A DNA stretch of 64,000 nucleotides from Simmondsia chinensis (taxonomy: Eukaryota > Streptophyta > Magnoliopsida > Caryophyllales > Simmondsiaceae): positions 31,240,186 to 31,304,185 of the forward strand of contig JAGTTD010000002.1 of NCBI GenBank assembly GCA_018398585.1, given 5' to 3'. The position numbers were made by a program, and so were the translations under genes. Shown here piece by piece: positions 1 to 11,310 of this stretch. The notes beneath the pieces are model-generated. The model ran no database searches, was not told where the DNA came from, and saw nothing but the letters and a program-made list of their open reading frames with translations. Within the stretch, counting starts at the first letter, position 1, and each line of letters begins with the position of its first letter.

Positions 1-251
1 TGAACTCGACTTATAGTGGATAGACTTCCCTAGAAATAGGGAGCCGTGGAGTAGGTCCTTATTTAAAGGCTGAACCACGTAAAAATCTTGTTGTTGTCGC
101 TGTGATTTTTGTGCATGTGTTCGGTGTTGGATGAATCTTGCTAGACTATAGTTACAGGTTTCTTGAACAAGATCTGAAGTGTTGAATATTTGTTGTTATT
201 GTCGGTTTTTCAAGATCTAAAGTTAATAAGTTTAAACCCTAGGAATACGAC
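1..251 (+). repeat. Ty1/copia LTR 3' part (U5), fragment
   Basis: The stretch reads like the end of a plant copia LTR: a 'tatagtggat' segment, a spacer, then 'ctgaaccacgtaaaaatctt', a word string common in U5 regions of TNT1/SIRE-like elements. No matching second LTR is visible and the left side is cut by the window edge. The call rests on recognition of word order only, and the exact right boundary is uncertain. Confidence 0.4.
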
Positions 252-906
252 CTAAAACTTAACAGAGATCTTATTCTCCTCAGCTCCTCTCGGCCTGCTA
301 GAGATTTTGACCGGTGTTGTGTTTACGGCCATAGTCTCCTTTACAGTAGACTTGGCTGGCTTTTCGACCTTCTTTCCTTCTCTATGTTCCCTTTTGACAT
401 TCAGAACCAAAAAGGCCTTGCCACCATGATTAACCAAGTTCACCTCGATGTCATGCGCATAGGTTGCTAACTCCTCAAAAGTCGTAGGCTCTAATGCCTT
501 CAAGATGTAAGACAGTTCCAACTTCAAGCCTTGTGTGCACATCTCAAAGGCTGAAGATTCAGAAAGACGATCCCTGCAGTCGAGGCTTAAACCCCACCAT
601 TGCTGATTGTAGACGATGACTGGCTCTTCCTTCCACTGAGTCATGTTCGTAAGCTCCACCATAGTGACAGTACAACGGTTATTGTAAAATCTATTGGGAA
701 ACTCGCCTTTCATTTGTTCCCAACTGTCAACAGATTCTGATTCCAAGTCCGTATACCAATCAAAGGCAGTGCCTTTGAGGGAGCGAACAAATTGTTTCAC
801 CAGAAGATCACCCTCAATTCCAGTGTTGCTACATGTTTTAACAAAGTGGGCAATATGTTGGCGGGGGTTCGCTTTCCCATCGAATTGCTGGAATTTGGGG
901 GGTTAG
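252..906 (-). pseudogene. Ty3/gypsy gag fragment
   Basis: The minus strand encodes a retrotransposon gag (capsid) segment open from about 906 to 252. It begins near FDGKANPRQHIAHFVKTC, followed by VRSLKGTAFDWYTDL and SWEQMKGEFPNRFYNN, the signature of the plant retrotransposon gag family (SLKG.A..WY..L, SW..M...F..RF). The frame stays open with no stop, but there is no zinc knuckle, protease or RT after it: the element is cut at about 252, where a copia LTR fragment of opposite orientation begins. The part upstream of 800 continues in frame without an ATG, so the true gag start lies further right or has been lost. It would package element RNA in virus-like particles; here it is a remnant. Confidence 0.75.
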
Positions 907-2150
907 AGGAATCCTAAGGTTGTGAATTCTTCAAGCAATGTGCTTGGTATTTGCTTAGTAAGTGAACTAAGTCATATCAAATAATATGGAATGAGTAGAG
1001 TATTGTTCCACAAGAATTGATATTCAATGGGTACCGAAATTAGTATTTTCAGCACTATTTGAAAGACTAAAATTTGAAGTTTTTGATATGAAACAGAACA
1101 AATGAAAAAGAACAAAAATGTTTACCGATTTTATGAAAGGTGTATTGATTTTAGAAGATTTTTATGATTTAATAAGATCCAAGGCATCCGATTTCACCTA
1201 TTTACATCATTACACCTTTCGATTCTCGATATTCAAGTTGTTATTACATGTTGATGGTCAAAATCCCCAATTTACTAAATATTCTCTCTCGAGCAACATT
1301 TGTCATGCTCTTTTACATATTAACTAATCAATCTCTTTCATGAATTCAAATAAAAAAAGAGTTTTGAAGATCCGTGGTCTTCACTTAAAACCACACAATC
1401 GCGTTAATCTATCTCTAACATTCACTTAATTTAGGGTGTCTATCACTTTAGAATTCATCATAAATCTCCTCTCAAACTCGTTATGAATTATTATAGGCTT
1501 TCAATGGTAATCAAGCATTCAAAACTTATAAAGAACAATGATAAACGCTTAAACAACGCAATAAACAAACTTTAAATACGTTGAATTAGAAAAGAGCGTA
1601 TATTACAACTTAGGCTACATCATAGCCTTGGAAAGACAAAATTAGTTCATGGTATACATAATATAAAGCAAAAGTAAGACAATATCCATGAACTTAAAGA
1701 AGAAAAGGATAAAAAAGAACTTGAAAATATGAAATTACAAATCAAACTTTCCTTCCTTCACTCCTTCTTCTTCCCTCATGTTTTCTCTCTATTTTTCTAC
1801 TTTGGAATTAGTTTTTGCTGGATGAATTGATGCCTAAAGACCTCCCTAACACTCCTATTTATAGTGTTTGAGGTTGCAAATTCAAAAAATAAAAAATACA
1901 TAAGCTTTGCTCTCATTGCACCACCTTGCCGCCCACTTTTGCAAGTGCCCAAATTCAATCCTTACATCATCTTGAACATGTTCTTGAAATGTCCAAAGCA
2001 TCCTTGCTCTTGATTTGTCCATTCTGCCGCCCAAATTACAATTTGTTACAACTTGTACATGGTGTTGTTATTTCCTTGTTTTAGCCATGTAGATTGGTGT
2101 ATTTAGCCCTTTTTGGCTTTTGTTTGATATATCTTGCATTCACTTATTGA
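907..2150 (-). repeat. Probable gypsy 5' LTR/leader next to the gag fragment
   Basis: Non-coding. On the minus strand it lies just upstream of the gag remnant, where the 5' LTR and leader of that element should be. A TATA-like CTATAAATAGG lies at about 1855-1865 (minus), followed by a pyrimidine/purine-biased segment, as in plant gypsy LTRs. The composition and word order resemble the LTR at 50624-51923. No TG...CA boundaries or primer binding site could be fixed, so the limits are approximate. Confidence 0.35.
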
Positions 2151-3576
2151 TGTTGATGATAAAACCTAGCAAGAATTAGCATAAAATGAGCATTTTGGCA
2201 AGGAAATAACGATAGGAGCAAAAAAGAGTAAAAGCGAGTATTACTATGCAATACAACATCTTGAATTTCTTGCTTATAAAGTAATAATAAGGGTATGGAA
2301 TAATACTAGATGTCATCATTAATTCAAAAAAATGTAAACCCAAATAAAAAAGATGAAAAATATAATACATTACAAAAGAACATAGAAAATATAGTTACAA
2401 CTCAATATATCAAAAAAAAAGTTACCAAAATACATAAATGAGAAAAAAACTTACAAATAAATAAAATAAAATCGATTAAAAAATTTATACATTAGAAAAT
2501 TTAAAACTCTAGAAAATTAAAAAAAAGGGATAATATTTATAAAATTTGGCCATAGTTTAGCCCCTTATTTAATTTAATTCTTATTTTCAAAAATATTAAA
2601 TTGTTATTCAATACCACCTGTTACCTTTAGATTTCTATAGATCCTTTTAAGAAACTCAATCTACTGCTGGAACCCCAGGAGGAGAAACTCAAAAAACATA
2701 GGAATACTTCAAGTATGAGATATCTTAGCAAACACCCACAAGTTTAATTTTATTTTTAAAGTAAGAATGTTTAACTTTTTTTAATATATAATCACAAAAT
2801 CAGTAAAAAAAAAAAAAAATTTAACTATATATTTTTATATTATATAGAAAAAAATATGTTCAATACAATAACTTTAGAAAAAATTAGACATGAGAGAAAA
2901 GTGATCTTAGTTTTTAATATTTAGAAAAATAAAATTTTAAATAGAGACCATTAAAATTATAATTGAAATTGTTTCATATTGAAAAAATGGAAATTATGAT
3001 TTTTAACTTAGAAAATTGAGAATAATGAAAAGGAAATATTAATTAAAAAACTAAATATCTCAAACCAAAAAATGAATAAATTATTTGGATGTAAAAAATT
3101 AATAATTTAATATTAGTTTAATAACATGATGATATTTCCCATATTATTCTGTGTACAGATAAGATATATAAATTTGATAGATATTGAAATTTTGTAAATA
3201 AGATATTAAAAATCAAAAAGAAAAGCAAAGAAGGTCAATTAACGGTTATCAACTTGTTTTTTATTTATTGGGAGTTCTTATCATCACGGTAACTATATAA
3301 CCTATAAAAAATGATAGCCACAAAATTGTTGTTATAATTTTACTTTTAATAACATTACCATGTTCGTTTTATTATGATTTTGCTTAAATAATCTTTGAAA
3401 ACTAAATATTCAATCGACTTGTTATCTCCACATAAATTTGTCCTCATTTATTTACCTAATTTTCCATTACAAGAGAAGATCATATACAATGTATATTAAC
3501 TAGAGTTTTTTCAAAAATTTGATTCCAAAGAATAATGATACATTAATAAGTATATTAGACAAATAATAAAATTTGA
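2151..3576. other. AT-rich DNA without genes
   Basis: Very AT-rich, with many A and T runs and no reading frame with protein character. A short segment at about 2240-2340 shares wording with 50383-50460 inside a Mutator-like MITE, so part of it may be a decayed relative. It may also be the body of a non-autonomous Helitron whose 3' end lies at 3577-3603, but no 5' TC terminus could be fixed. Confidence 0.5.
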
Positions 3577-3603
3577 CCATGCATTGCATGGGGGTATAGC
3601 TAG
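3577..3603 (+). mobile_element. Helitron-like 3' terminus
   Basis: A perfect hairpin, CCATGCA-T-TGCATGG (3577-3591), is followed nine bases later by CTAG (3600-3603) and then T. This is the layout of plant Helitron 3' ends: a short hairpin 10-12 bases before a terminal CTRR, inserted before T. The 5' end (TC...) was not identified and no Rep/helicase is present, so this would be a non-autonomous copy. It could be chance, but hairpin, spacing and terminus all agree. Confidence 0.45.
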
Positions 3604-4386
3604 TTTTAAAAAAATTGGGAGATGCGCTACTCTGGGAATTTTTTAAAAAATAGTTGAATTGAAAAAGTACTATCATGTGTCTAAAATGTAATATTATATG
3701 CTAGATTTTGGACTAAGGCTCCATTTGACTGTACTGAAATTTATATTCTACAAATAGTTTTCCAGTTTTTTGTTGTTTATTGCACATTTATGACGAAAGA
3801 TTCTTTCCAATTTAAAAAGTTTTCCACCCATTGGATGGAAAATCATTTCCCTTGTAAAATGGGGAAAATTCTAAATTCAAATTGGCATAAAAACCTTTGT
3901 GGTAATCATTGTGCGGATCTTGGTCAAATCAAAATGAACCGGATAAGAATATAAATCTTTAATGCCATAATATTGGACAAGAAGTGGATCAAGTAATCCA
4001 ACAAATCCCAGATGTTACTTTTAATTGTTTTAACATAATAATTTTCATCATCTTGAATTACTATGTAATATTATATATGAAAGTTATCAATTTGGTATCT
4101 AGGGATTTGAGCATTTATTACAAAGGTCTCTTCGTGTTTGAATAATATGCAATGACATACCCTGAAATTTAAAAGTTTTATCTTCCAAGTAGTCTAAAGT
4201 TTAAGAATCTTATAAATCAAATATCTTTTACAAAAATTTGATGGATTTTAAATAAAAATTGTTGACATGGAACATGAATTCGATAATATATATGTGTCTT
4301 CTATCATAATGTGGTCATTTTGATAATATATATGTAAGTTTTGTCATAACGCAACTAACTTTTTTATAACCTACTTGATTTTTGTA
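3604..4386. repeat. AT-rich DNA with a foldback-MITE end
   Basis: No gene. About 3713-3900 begins with 'aaggctccatttga' and contains 'ggaaaatcatttccc' words, the terminal-repeat language of the MITE at 48607-49913, so it is probably one decayed end of the same family. The piece at about 4080-4320 shares phrases with the inner MITE at 49087-49640. Confidence 0.4.
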
Positions 4387-4438
<52 letters not shown>

Positions 4439-4480
4439 GTATGTATATGTATATGTGTGTATGTATGTATGCATGTGTGA
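4387..4480. repeat. (TA)n-(TATG)n microsatellite
   Basis: About 20 TA dinucleotides pass directly into TATG/TATATG tetranucleotide repeats. Minus-strand reading frames here are only low-complexity Ile/Tyr/His/Thr repeats and not a gene. Confidence 0.95.
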
Positions 4481-4934
4481 GTATATTGTCGTAGTTTATA
4501 GCACATCACTTATTCGGGTGAAAATTAGCCAAATTATAAAAAAATACCAGATTCTAGCACAAGATACACAGGTAATAAAATTTCATATCTTATGGTAATT
4601 CATTGTATACATATTAAAAAATAGGTTAGATGTTGAATGCTTAAACTTTAGGATACCTAAGATATAATTTTTCTATTTTATATAGTGTTAATAGCAAATT
4701 TTATTTTTTTTTACTATTTTTTATATATGTTATATTATTACTTATATTATCCTAGAATAAGGTGTACTTAATTGAAGAAAAATTTATTTTAGACCATACA
4801 AGAAAACATCATAACATAGAAGCAAGTTTTCTTTAAAAATAAACAACAAAAAACCTCAATCAAATTTTAATTTTCCTTAAAAAATATTTTTCGAGGAATA
4901 AAACATTAAAACATTAAATTATTATATGCGATAA
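4481..4934. other. AT-rich spacer, nothing recognised
   Basis: No reading frame of protein character, no repeat boundary and no RNA gene was seen between the microsatellite and the start of the old copia LTR. Confidence 0.6.
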
Positions 4935-5286
4935 CACATCAAAACATAAATGTTGCCGTAAATATTAGAATATTTATTGGTTGACGAGTGTACCCTAATG
5001 GTATAATTTGATATCCTCATTGCTCTTAACACTATGTGAGCAAAAATGACGAAATAGTGCCCAACAATGCCTGCACGACCCACTAGTTGACTTTGGTGCA
5101 GCAACAATGCCAAGCATACACATGAGATTTGAATAGTGGATGAACAGTGATGAATAGTGCTTCTATTTTGGCTCTGCAAATATGGGTGGGTATATGTAAA
5201 CGGTGAAAATGTACATAAAGCATATGAATGAAAAATAGAAACTTTTTTTAGTTAAACTTCCCTTCATATGTTTTTTATATCTTGCA
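4935..5286 (+). mobile_element. 5' LTR of the old (level-0) Ty1/copia element
   Basis: The segment matches 31090-31459 in order and wording: a 'gtaccc-aat' start block, 'gctcttaacactatgt', 'aaatagtgccca', 'catgagat', 'tggctctgcaaatatggg', then a short T-rich end. The two flank the same copia coding remnants in the same orientation, so they are read as its 5' and 3' LTRs. 'gctctgcaaatatggg' may mark the TATA/R region. Identity looks low by eye, so the insertion is old. Ends are good to about 20 bases. Confidence 0.55.
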
Positions 5287-5287
5287 T

Positions 5288-5672
5288 AATGGTAGAGAAA
5301 AAGGTAGAGATAGGTCAATGAAGAACAGGATAGAGATGATTAAACAGGACCTTGCCCATACAAATATAAATAAGGAGGTGGCCTTAGATAAAGTTGAGGG
5401 GCGGGCTAGAATTGAGGCAGCTAACATAATGGTTTGGAAGAGCACAATGAAGCTAATCCATAAAGTCTTTAAGCCTGCATGTTCGCTATTGTTGCTTGTT
5501 GCCTGCATGTTTATTTTGTTGCTCTTTTCTTTCTTTCTTACTTTATGCCTTGTGCTTTACTTTGTACTTTATGATGTGCTGCTTGTTGCCTTATTATTGC
5601 TTTATTGTTTCATTGTTTTTATGTTTTCTAGTTAGGGGCCTCAGACGCAGACTCTCTCTAGTGAATGCTTTA
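5288..5672 (+). mobile_element. RTE-type LINE, 5'-truncated 3' end
   Basis: The start encodes GRDRSMKNRIEMIKQDL, then NKEVALDKVEGRARI, the C-terminal tail of plant RTE-clade reverse transcriptase ORFs (basic G-R-x-K stretch, then D-L, then x-ALD+xxWR+xI). The same tail occurs at 45715-45845. It is followed by the T-rich 3' region ending near 'ggggcctcagacgcagact', comparable to 46070-46100. It sits between the copia 5' LTR and the copia gag, so it inserted into that element. Strong 5' truncation is usual for LINEs. Confidence 0.6.
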
Positions 5673-6058
5673 ACATATGACCATAAAAACGTGGTAGAGA
5701 TAGCAAACGTGGATGTGATCATGGACGTGGATGTGGTCACGGGGGAGGTTATAGTTGCAGTCAAAAGAAGCGGCATCATGGTACAAAGAATGGATCAAAA
5801 TTTAAGAAGTCCACGAACAACAAAGAGAAATATAGAAAGGGAAAATCCCCTCAACAAAATTTGTCTAAAGATATAGAAACAAATTGCTATCGATGCAATA
5901 TGAAAGGTCATTGGTTGCACACCTGTCATATAACAGAACACCTAGTTAACCTTTATCAAGTATCATTGAAAAGAAAAGAAAAATTTGTAGGAACTAGTTT
6001 TGCCAAAGATCATTTTCCACTCAATGAAACGCATCTAGATGTGTCTGACTTTTTTTAA
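5673..6058 (+). pseudogene. Ty1/copia gag C-terminus with zinc knuckle
   Basis: The frame reads through a basic Gly/Arg/His/Lys-rich stretch into CYRCNMKGHWLHTC, a CCHC zinc knuckle (C-x2-C-x4-H-x4-C), then EHLVNLYQVSLKRKEK and HLDVSDFF. This order is typical of a widespread plant copia gag family. The knuckle binds element RNA during particle assembly. The N-terminal capsid part is missing, separated by the LINE insertion, and the frame stops at 6056. The protease and integrase of the same element resume at about 7320 after 1.26 kb of inserted DNA. Confidence 0.7.
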
Positions 6059-6173
6059 GATACTAGTCGGAAATTAATCATAACAGAAATGTTTAAATGG
6101 ATTGAAATTTGTATTTTTCATATCTATCTTTTGTACTACATTATGTTTGATTTTAATTAAATACTGTTGTTTT

Positions 6174-6343
6174 ATTATGTACAAACTAGCATAATGTGTA
6201 TTTAATATTTTATTTTGATATATTTAGATTTACATGTGAATGTGTTAAATAAATACATATTATGTACAAACTAGCATAATGTGTATTTAATATTTTATTT
6301 TGATATATTTGGTTTTACATGTGAATGTGTTAAATAAATACAT
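6174..6343. repeat. 85-bp tandem duplication
   Basis: Two nearly identical units, 6174-6258 and 6259-6343, begin 'attatgtacaaactagcata' and end in 'taaataaatacat'. They differ at only a couple of bases ('atttagattta' versus 'atttggtttta'), so the duplication is recent compared with its surroundings. No coding role is seen. Confidence 0.9.
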
Positions 6344-6667
6344 ATTTTTGCTATTCATTTTAAAGAAACAAAAATCATAATTTTTGTCACATTATAGTAT
6401 AATACAACAAATATAATAAAAATAATATCTTCCTAACCATTTATACAATGAATCTCTAAAGCTACAGGTCTGAGGATCAAGGCATAAAACCACATAACTT
6501 TATATAGAAAATCTCCTCCAATAGCATCTTCTAAGACTGATTGACCTCCAAACATAATACAAAAACTAAGAATAATAAGATGATACGAATAAAAACTATA
6601 AAGTAAGATATATTGCTATGGAAAAAATTGAGGACTAAGAGACGAAATTTTTGAGTGGTTTGATTTA

Positions 6668-7053
6668 GGGTTATTTACATTTTACTACCTGGACCTTTTT
6701 GATAATTATAAAACGAACCCTAACGTTTTGTAATTATTAAAGAGGACTCTGAGATTTTATCGTATTAATGAAAAGGACCCTCTCCAGCAAATAAGGGAAA
6801 ATGACTTTCCTTTCAAAACGGGAAAATCATGATTCTTAGTGGCCTAAAAACCTTCACGGTAATTATCATACAAATTTAGATCGAATGGAAATAAACCAGA
6901 TGGCCCAAAAACCTTTCAAAATGATGTCAGATGGCCAGCGAGGGTCCTTTTCATTAATACGATAAAACCTTAGGGTCCTTTTTAACAATTGCAAAACCTT
7001 AGGGTCCTTTTTATAATTACCAAAAAGGTCGGGTAGTAAAATATAAATAACCC
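6668..7053. mobile_element. Mutator-like MITE with 9-bp TSD
   Basis: Terminal inverted repeats of about 110-120 bases start GGGTTATTTACATTTTAC on the left and mirror GGGTTATTTATATTTTAC on the right, with a short centre containing 'gggaaaatgactttcc'. Both sides are flanked by the identical 9-mer TTTGATTTA (6659-6667 and 7054-7062). Long TIRs with a 9-bp duplication are diagnostic for Mutator-like elements. There is no transposase, so it is non-autonomous and must have been moved in trans. Confidence 0.88.
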
Positions 7054-7062
7054 TTTGATTTA

Positions 7063-7319
7063 TAATGAAGTATAACATATTTATAGAACCAAAAATTACT
7101 ATGCATGATGGCTAAAACTAGCCAGAAAAAATTGTTCATTTCCATTAGAAACTAACTATTTTTAGCCGTTAAAATCTAGTTGTTTTCTGCTTGTTGAAAT
7201 GACAATTTTCTGATTATTGATAAATAAAAAAATAAAGTCATCATATATATAGAATATTCTAACTAAATTATGTGTATACATTAAGTTCTACAATATACTT
7301 AAGAAATATGGATTTGGTT
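7063..7319. other. Spacer inside the copia remnant
   Basis: AT-rich, with several short self-complementary words ('ggctaaaactagcc'). It probably belongs to the non-coding insertion that separates copia gag from pol. No gene seen. Confidence 0.4.
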
Positions 7320-10136
7320 AAATGGTAGAGATTTATGTATGGTAGATAGTGCAACAACACACACCAACTTTAAAAGCAGAATATATTTTTTTCTCAGCTA
7401 CAATTAGTAGCAGCAGTTTAATAAAATATCGGGTGTTTCAAATTTAATTAAAGGCTCCTGAAAAGCACATTATATATTCTTCAGGGAACAAAAATGATCT
7501 TAAGCGATGCACTATTTTCTAGTAGATCTCAGGGAACCTTATCAGTTTTTGAGATATTCATCGCAATAATTGTCATATTGAAACAAAAATGAAAGTGATA
7601 GAGAATACCTTTACATTATATCACTTATCTTAGGAAAAAAGCACACAGTAGAAAAATTGTCAATAATTCATGATCTAATATAGTAGTTAACTAGAAGTTA
7701 ACAAACCAAAAAACTTTTATTTTATTGCATGACCGTTTGGATCATCTGGGTGTAACGATGATAAGAAAGATCATTGAAAATTCTCATTGACATTAATTAA
7801 AGGACCAAATGATTCTTTTACCGAATGAATCTCATATGTTGCTTGTGCTCAAGGCAAAATGATTACTAGAACATCTCAACTAAAGTTGGTACTGAATCTC
7901 TTACATTTAATTAAAAAATATATATATTCAAGAAGATGTATGTGGACCCATTTTTCCATCATATGGACTATTTCAATATTTTATGGTGTAAATAGATGCC
8001 TCAGCATGTTGGTCACATATTTATCTGTTATCCACTCCTAATGTAACATTTACGAGATTCCTTGCACAAATAATCTAATTACAAGCTCAATTTCCAAGTT
8101 ATACGATCAGGAAAGTTCATTTTGATAATGCAGGAGAATTTACATCATAAGCATTTAATGATTATTGTATATCATTTGAAATTACTATATGACACCCTAT
8201 GGCTTACATACATACACAAAATGGCCTAGCTGAATCTCGGATTGTGCGACTGTAGCTTATCGCCAGATTACTACTCATGAAAACAAAATTACATAGTTCT
8301 ACATGGAGGCATGCTAAATTGACATGCTGCAACACTAATTCGTACTAGGACAACTATTTATCATAAATACTCCCAATACAACTTCTCTCTGAATAAGAAC
8401 CAGATATATCACATCTATGAATTATTGGTTGCGGGGTGTATATTCCAATTGCTCCACCTCGGTGCACAAGATGGGTCTACAAAGGAGATTCAAATTTATG
8501 TTGGGTTTGAATCCCCATCAATAATAAAATATCTTTAACTATTGACTGAAGATGTTTTTACAGCATGGTTTGGTATTTGTAAGTTTAGCAAAACAATATT
8601 TCTAAAATTAGAGGAGAAAAGCAAAGCAGAAGTTGAAAAAAATGAGAAATTTTGTGTAATGGCATTATCGATATCTCATTTTGATCCACGTACAAATCAA
8701 TGTGAATTGAAAGTTTAGACATCATCCACTTACAAAAGATCGCAAACCAATTGCCAGATGCATTATTACAAAGAGAGTGATCAAATCACATGTTCCAATT
8801 ATGAATGTCCTTGTCAAATTTATATTTCAAACGAGTAATATTCTAGGACATTTGCAAATACATCTACTCTGCACTAGAAGCATGATAGACTTGTCGATTC
8901 GAAAGATGAGAGCCCAAGAAAGAAAAGGGAGCAAAACAAGTAAGTTGGTCCATCTATTAATTCCACACTCCTGAATAGGAAATAATGCAAAAAAAAAAAA
9001 AAAAGAATGAAATAACTCCTCAGGAATGCTAGGTTCCTAAAACTAGTGAAATGTGGATAATTAAGAAATTTTGATAAGTTCTGTAAATATTGGAATGCAA
9101 TGGAAGGAGCAACATCTGGATAGTAATTTGATCAAAGAAAGCGAACATCTTGATTCTAGTCTGTTCAAGAATTTTAGGGAAGGAGCAACAGACCAAAATA
9201 GAAAGATGTACTGCATATAGAATTAAATTCACTAACCAAACATGCAGTATTTGATCCTGTAGTACAAAAGCTGAAAAATACGAACCCATAGAATACAAGT
9301 GGGTATTTGTACGAAAAAGAAAATGAAAAGAATGAGAATGTCATATTCAAAGCACGACTTGTAGCTTAAGGTTTCTCACAGAGACCGGGAACTAATTATG
9401 AAGAGACATACTCACCAATAATGAATGCGATTACATTTAGATCCTTAATAAGTATGGCAGTCTCTAAAAGACTTCACACGCGCCTTACGGATGTAGTAAC
9501 AGCTTATCTAGTATGGATCACTTGATAATGAAAGTCCTTAAAGAATTAAATTTCCAGATGTTAAAGAATTAAATTTCCAGATGCATACAGCTCAAAACCT
9601 TGGGAACTATGTTCAATTAAATTACAAAGATCTTTATATGGATAAAAATAATCTGGGCAAATGTGGTACAATCATCTTAGTATATATCTTCTAAGAGAAG
9701 GATATATTAACAATCCTATTATCCCATGTGTTTTTATTAAGAAATCAAATTCTAGAGTTATCATGGCAATCAATGCTGTTGATTTAAACATCACGGGAAC
9801 TCCTTAAGAGCTTGAAGAAGTCGTTGCATATCTAAATAAAGAATTTGAGATGAAAGATCTCGAAAAGACTTCTATCTACATCTACAAATTGAGAACCTAT
9901 TTGATGGAATTTGAATTCATTAATCCACTTATACATAATAAGTGCTTAAAAATTTTAATATGGATAAGGCACATTTACTAAGTACCCTCATGATTGTTTG
10001 ATTCCTTGATAGTTGATATAAATAAATATCCCTTTCATCTTCGAGAAGATAAAATGTTATTGGTCCTAAACTATCATATATGAGTGCATCGGTGCACTGA
10101 TATATCTTTCTAATTGAACAAGACCATATAGCCTTT
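7320..10136 (+). pseudogene. Ty1/copia pol, first part (protease, integrase, RT), heavily decayed
   Basis: Frame-shifting translation follows the copia pol order. At about 7335 'MVDSATTHT' is the protease active-site region (D-S-A). At about 7725 'HDRLDHLGVTMIRKIIENSH' is the pre-integrase H-x-L-x-H block. From 7900 to 8480 integrase core words appear, including an 'IRLDNAGEFTS'-like string at about 8110. At about 9300 'WVFVRKRKNEKN...ARLVA' opens the RT, then 'RPGTNYEETYSPI' and 'LTDVVTAYL'. Stops and frameshifts are abundant. The reading ends at 10136 within a 'TRP-IAF' block and continues without loss at 30183. It is a dead copy interrupted by the level-1 insertion. Confidence 0.8.
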
Positions 10137-10560
10137 GGTCACAGGTATTTTTATGACTACCTGCGATGGTAGTGAGGTTACGACTTACTCAGCCTAACAT
10201 GCACAAGAACGCAAGCAAGCAGCGAAAATAAACATAATCGAACAAAAACATGAGATATGGAACGTAAGGCACAAGGGGCGGCTTTTTTATTGAACACTCT
10301 TTGAATTACAATGGAAAACCTCACAATTTCTCTCAAATCGTGAACACTTTCTCCTTTGATACCAAAAATTGAATGTGTCAACTCTGGGCAAAACAACCCC
10401 CCATTTATAGAAGTTCCAGCACTCCTCTATGATTTGGCTAGCCAGGTAACTGCCTAAGCCACCTAGAAGCAACTTAAAGCATTTGATTTCCCACTTTCCC
10501 TTAAGGGGCACCCCATTTATTGGCAATTGCGAGGCAAAATCCCAGTCAAGTATGCCCCTA

Positions 10561-11310
10561 CAGTTTTTCCCGCCAAAAGGAGAGCAGTTACCAGGACAAA
10601 GAGCGTGCCAAAATGCCAGGTCAGCTTCCCTCCACTCTGCGGCTATTACTTAGTCAAGATTCTGGTCAAGAATTGTGATCATTCTCATGGTCAATGGTCA
10701 TCCTTCAAGGTTCAACGTCTCATGTTGAATAACCGTCAAGTCACGTGATCTGCACATACTAAGCACCTTTCCGTACATGCAAGGCTTCCCAAGTGTTCAG
10801 ATGTCCCGGAGCAGACACGCACAGCTGCGCCTGCACCCTGCCCCTTGCCTGGACAAGGCATGTGCGTGCTTCCCAGTGTCGCGCACACTGCGTGCACCAT
10901 GTGTGCTGCCATCGCAGTACCCGGATGTTGCCCTTGCAGGTTTTCCGATCGAAAGGAGAGCAATTACCCGGTCAAAGGGCGTGCTAAAGTGCTAGGCCAG
11001 CTTCCCTCCACTCCGCGGCAATTAGTTGGTCAAGATTCTGGTCATGAACTTTGGTCATTCTCATGGTCAAGGGTCATCCCCCAAGGTTCAACGTCTTATG
11101 CTCAATAATCGTCAAGTCACATAACCCGCATGTGCCAGGCTCCTTTCCGTATGTGCAAGGCTTCAAAAGTGTTCAAGTGTCCCATAGCAGACGTGCATAG
11201 CTACACGTACCCCCAGTGCCTTGCTTTGGACAAGGCACGTGCATGCTTCCCAGTGTCACGCATGTTGTATGCACCATGCGCGTTACCAGTGCCTAGCGTT
11301 GACTGCGTCG
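10561..11310. repeat. 375-bp tandem duplication inside one LTR
   Basis: The units starting at 10561 and 10936 share 'aaaggagagca', the tcagcttccctccactc-gcgg block, 'tcatggtcaa-ggtcatcc', the 'gtgcaaggcttc' block and 'ggacaaggca-gtgc-tgcttcccag'. The right LTR (20390-20760) has only one copy of this module. The units have diverged visibly, so the duplication is not recent. Confidence 0.75.

Noticed and set aside
4315..4509. Minus-strand 64-codon frame
   Set aside because: Only translation of the TA/TATG microsatellite (runs of Ile, Tyr, His, Thr).
5496..5876. Leu/Phe/Cys-rich plus-strand frame that could suggest membrane segments
   Set aside because: It lies in the T-rich 3' UTR of a LINE; hydrophobicity follows from T-rich codons.
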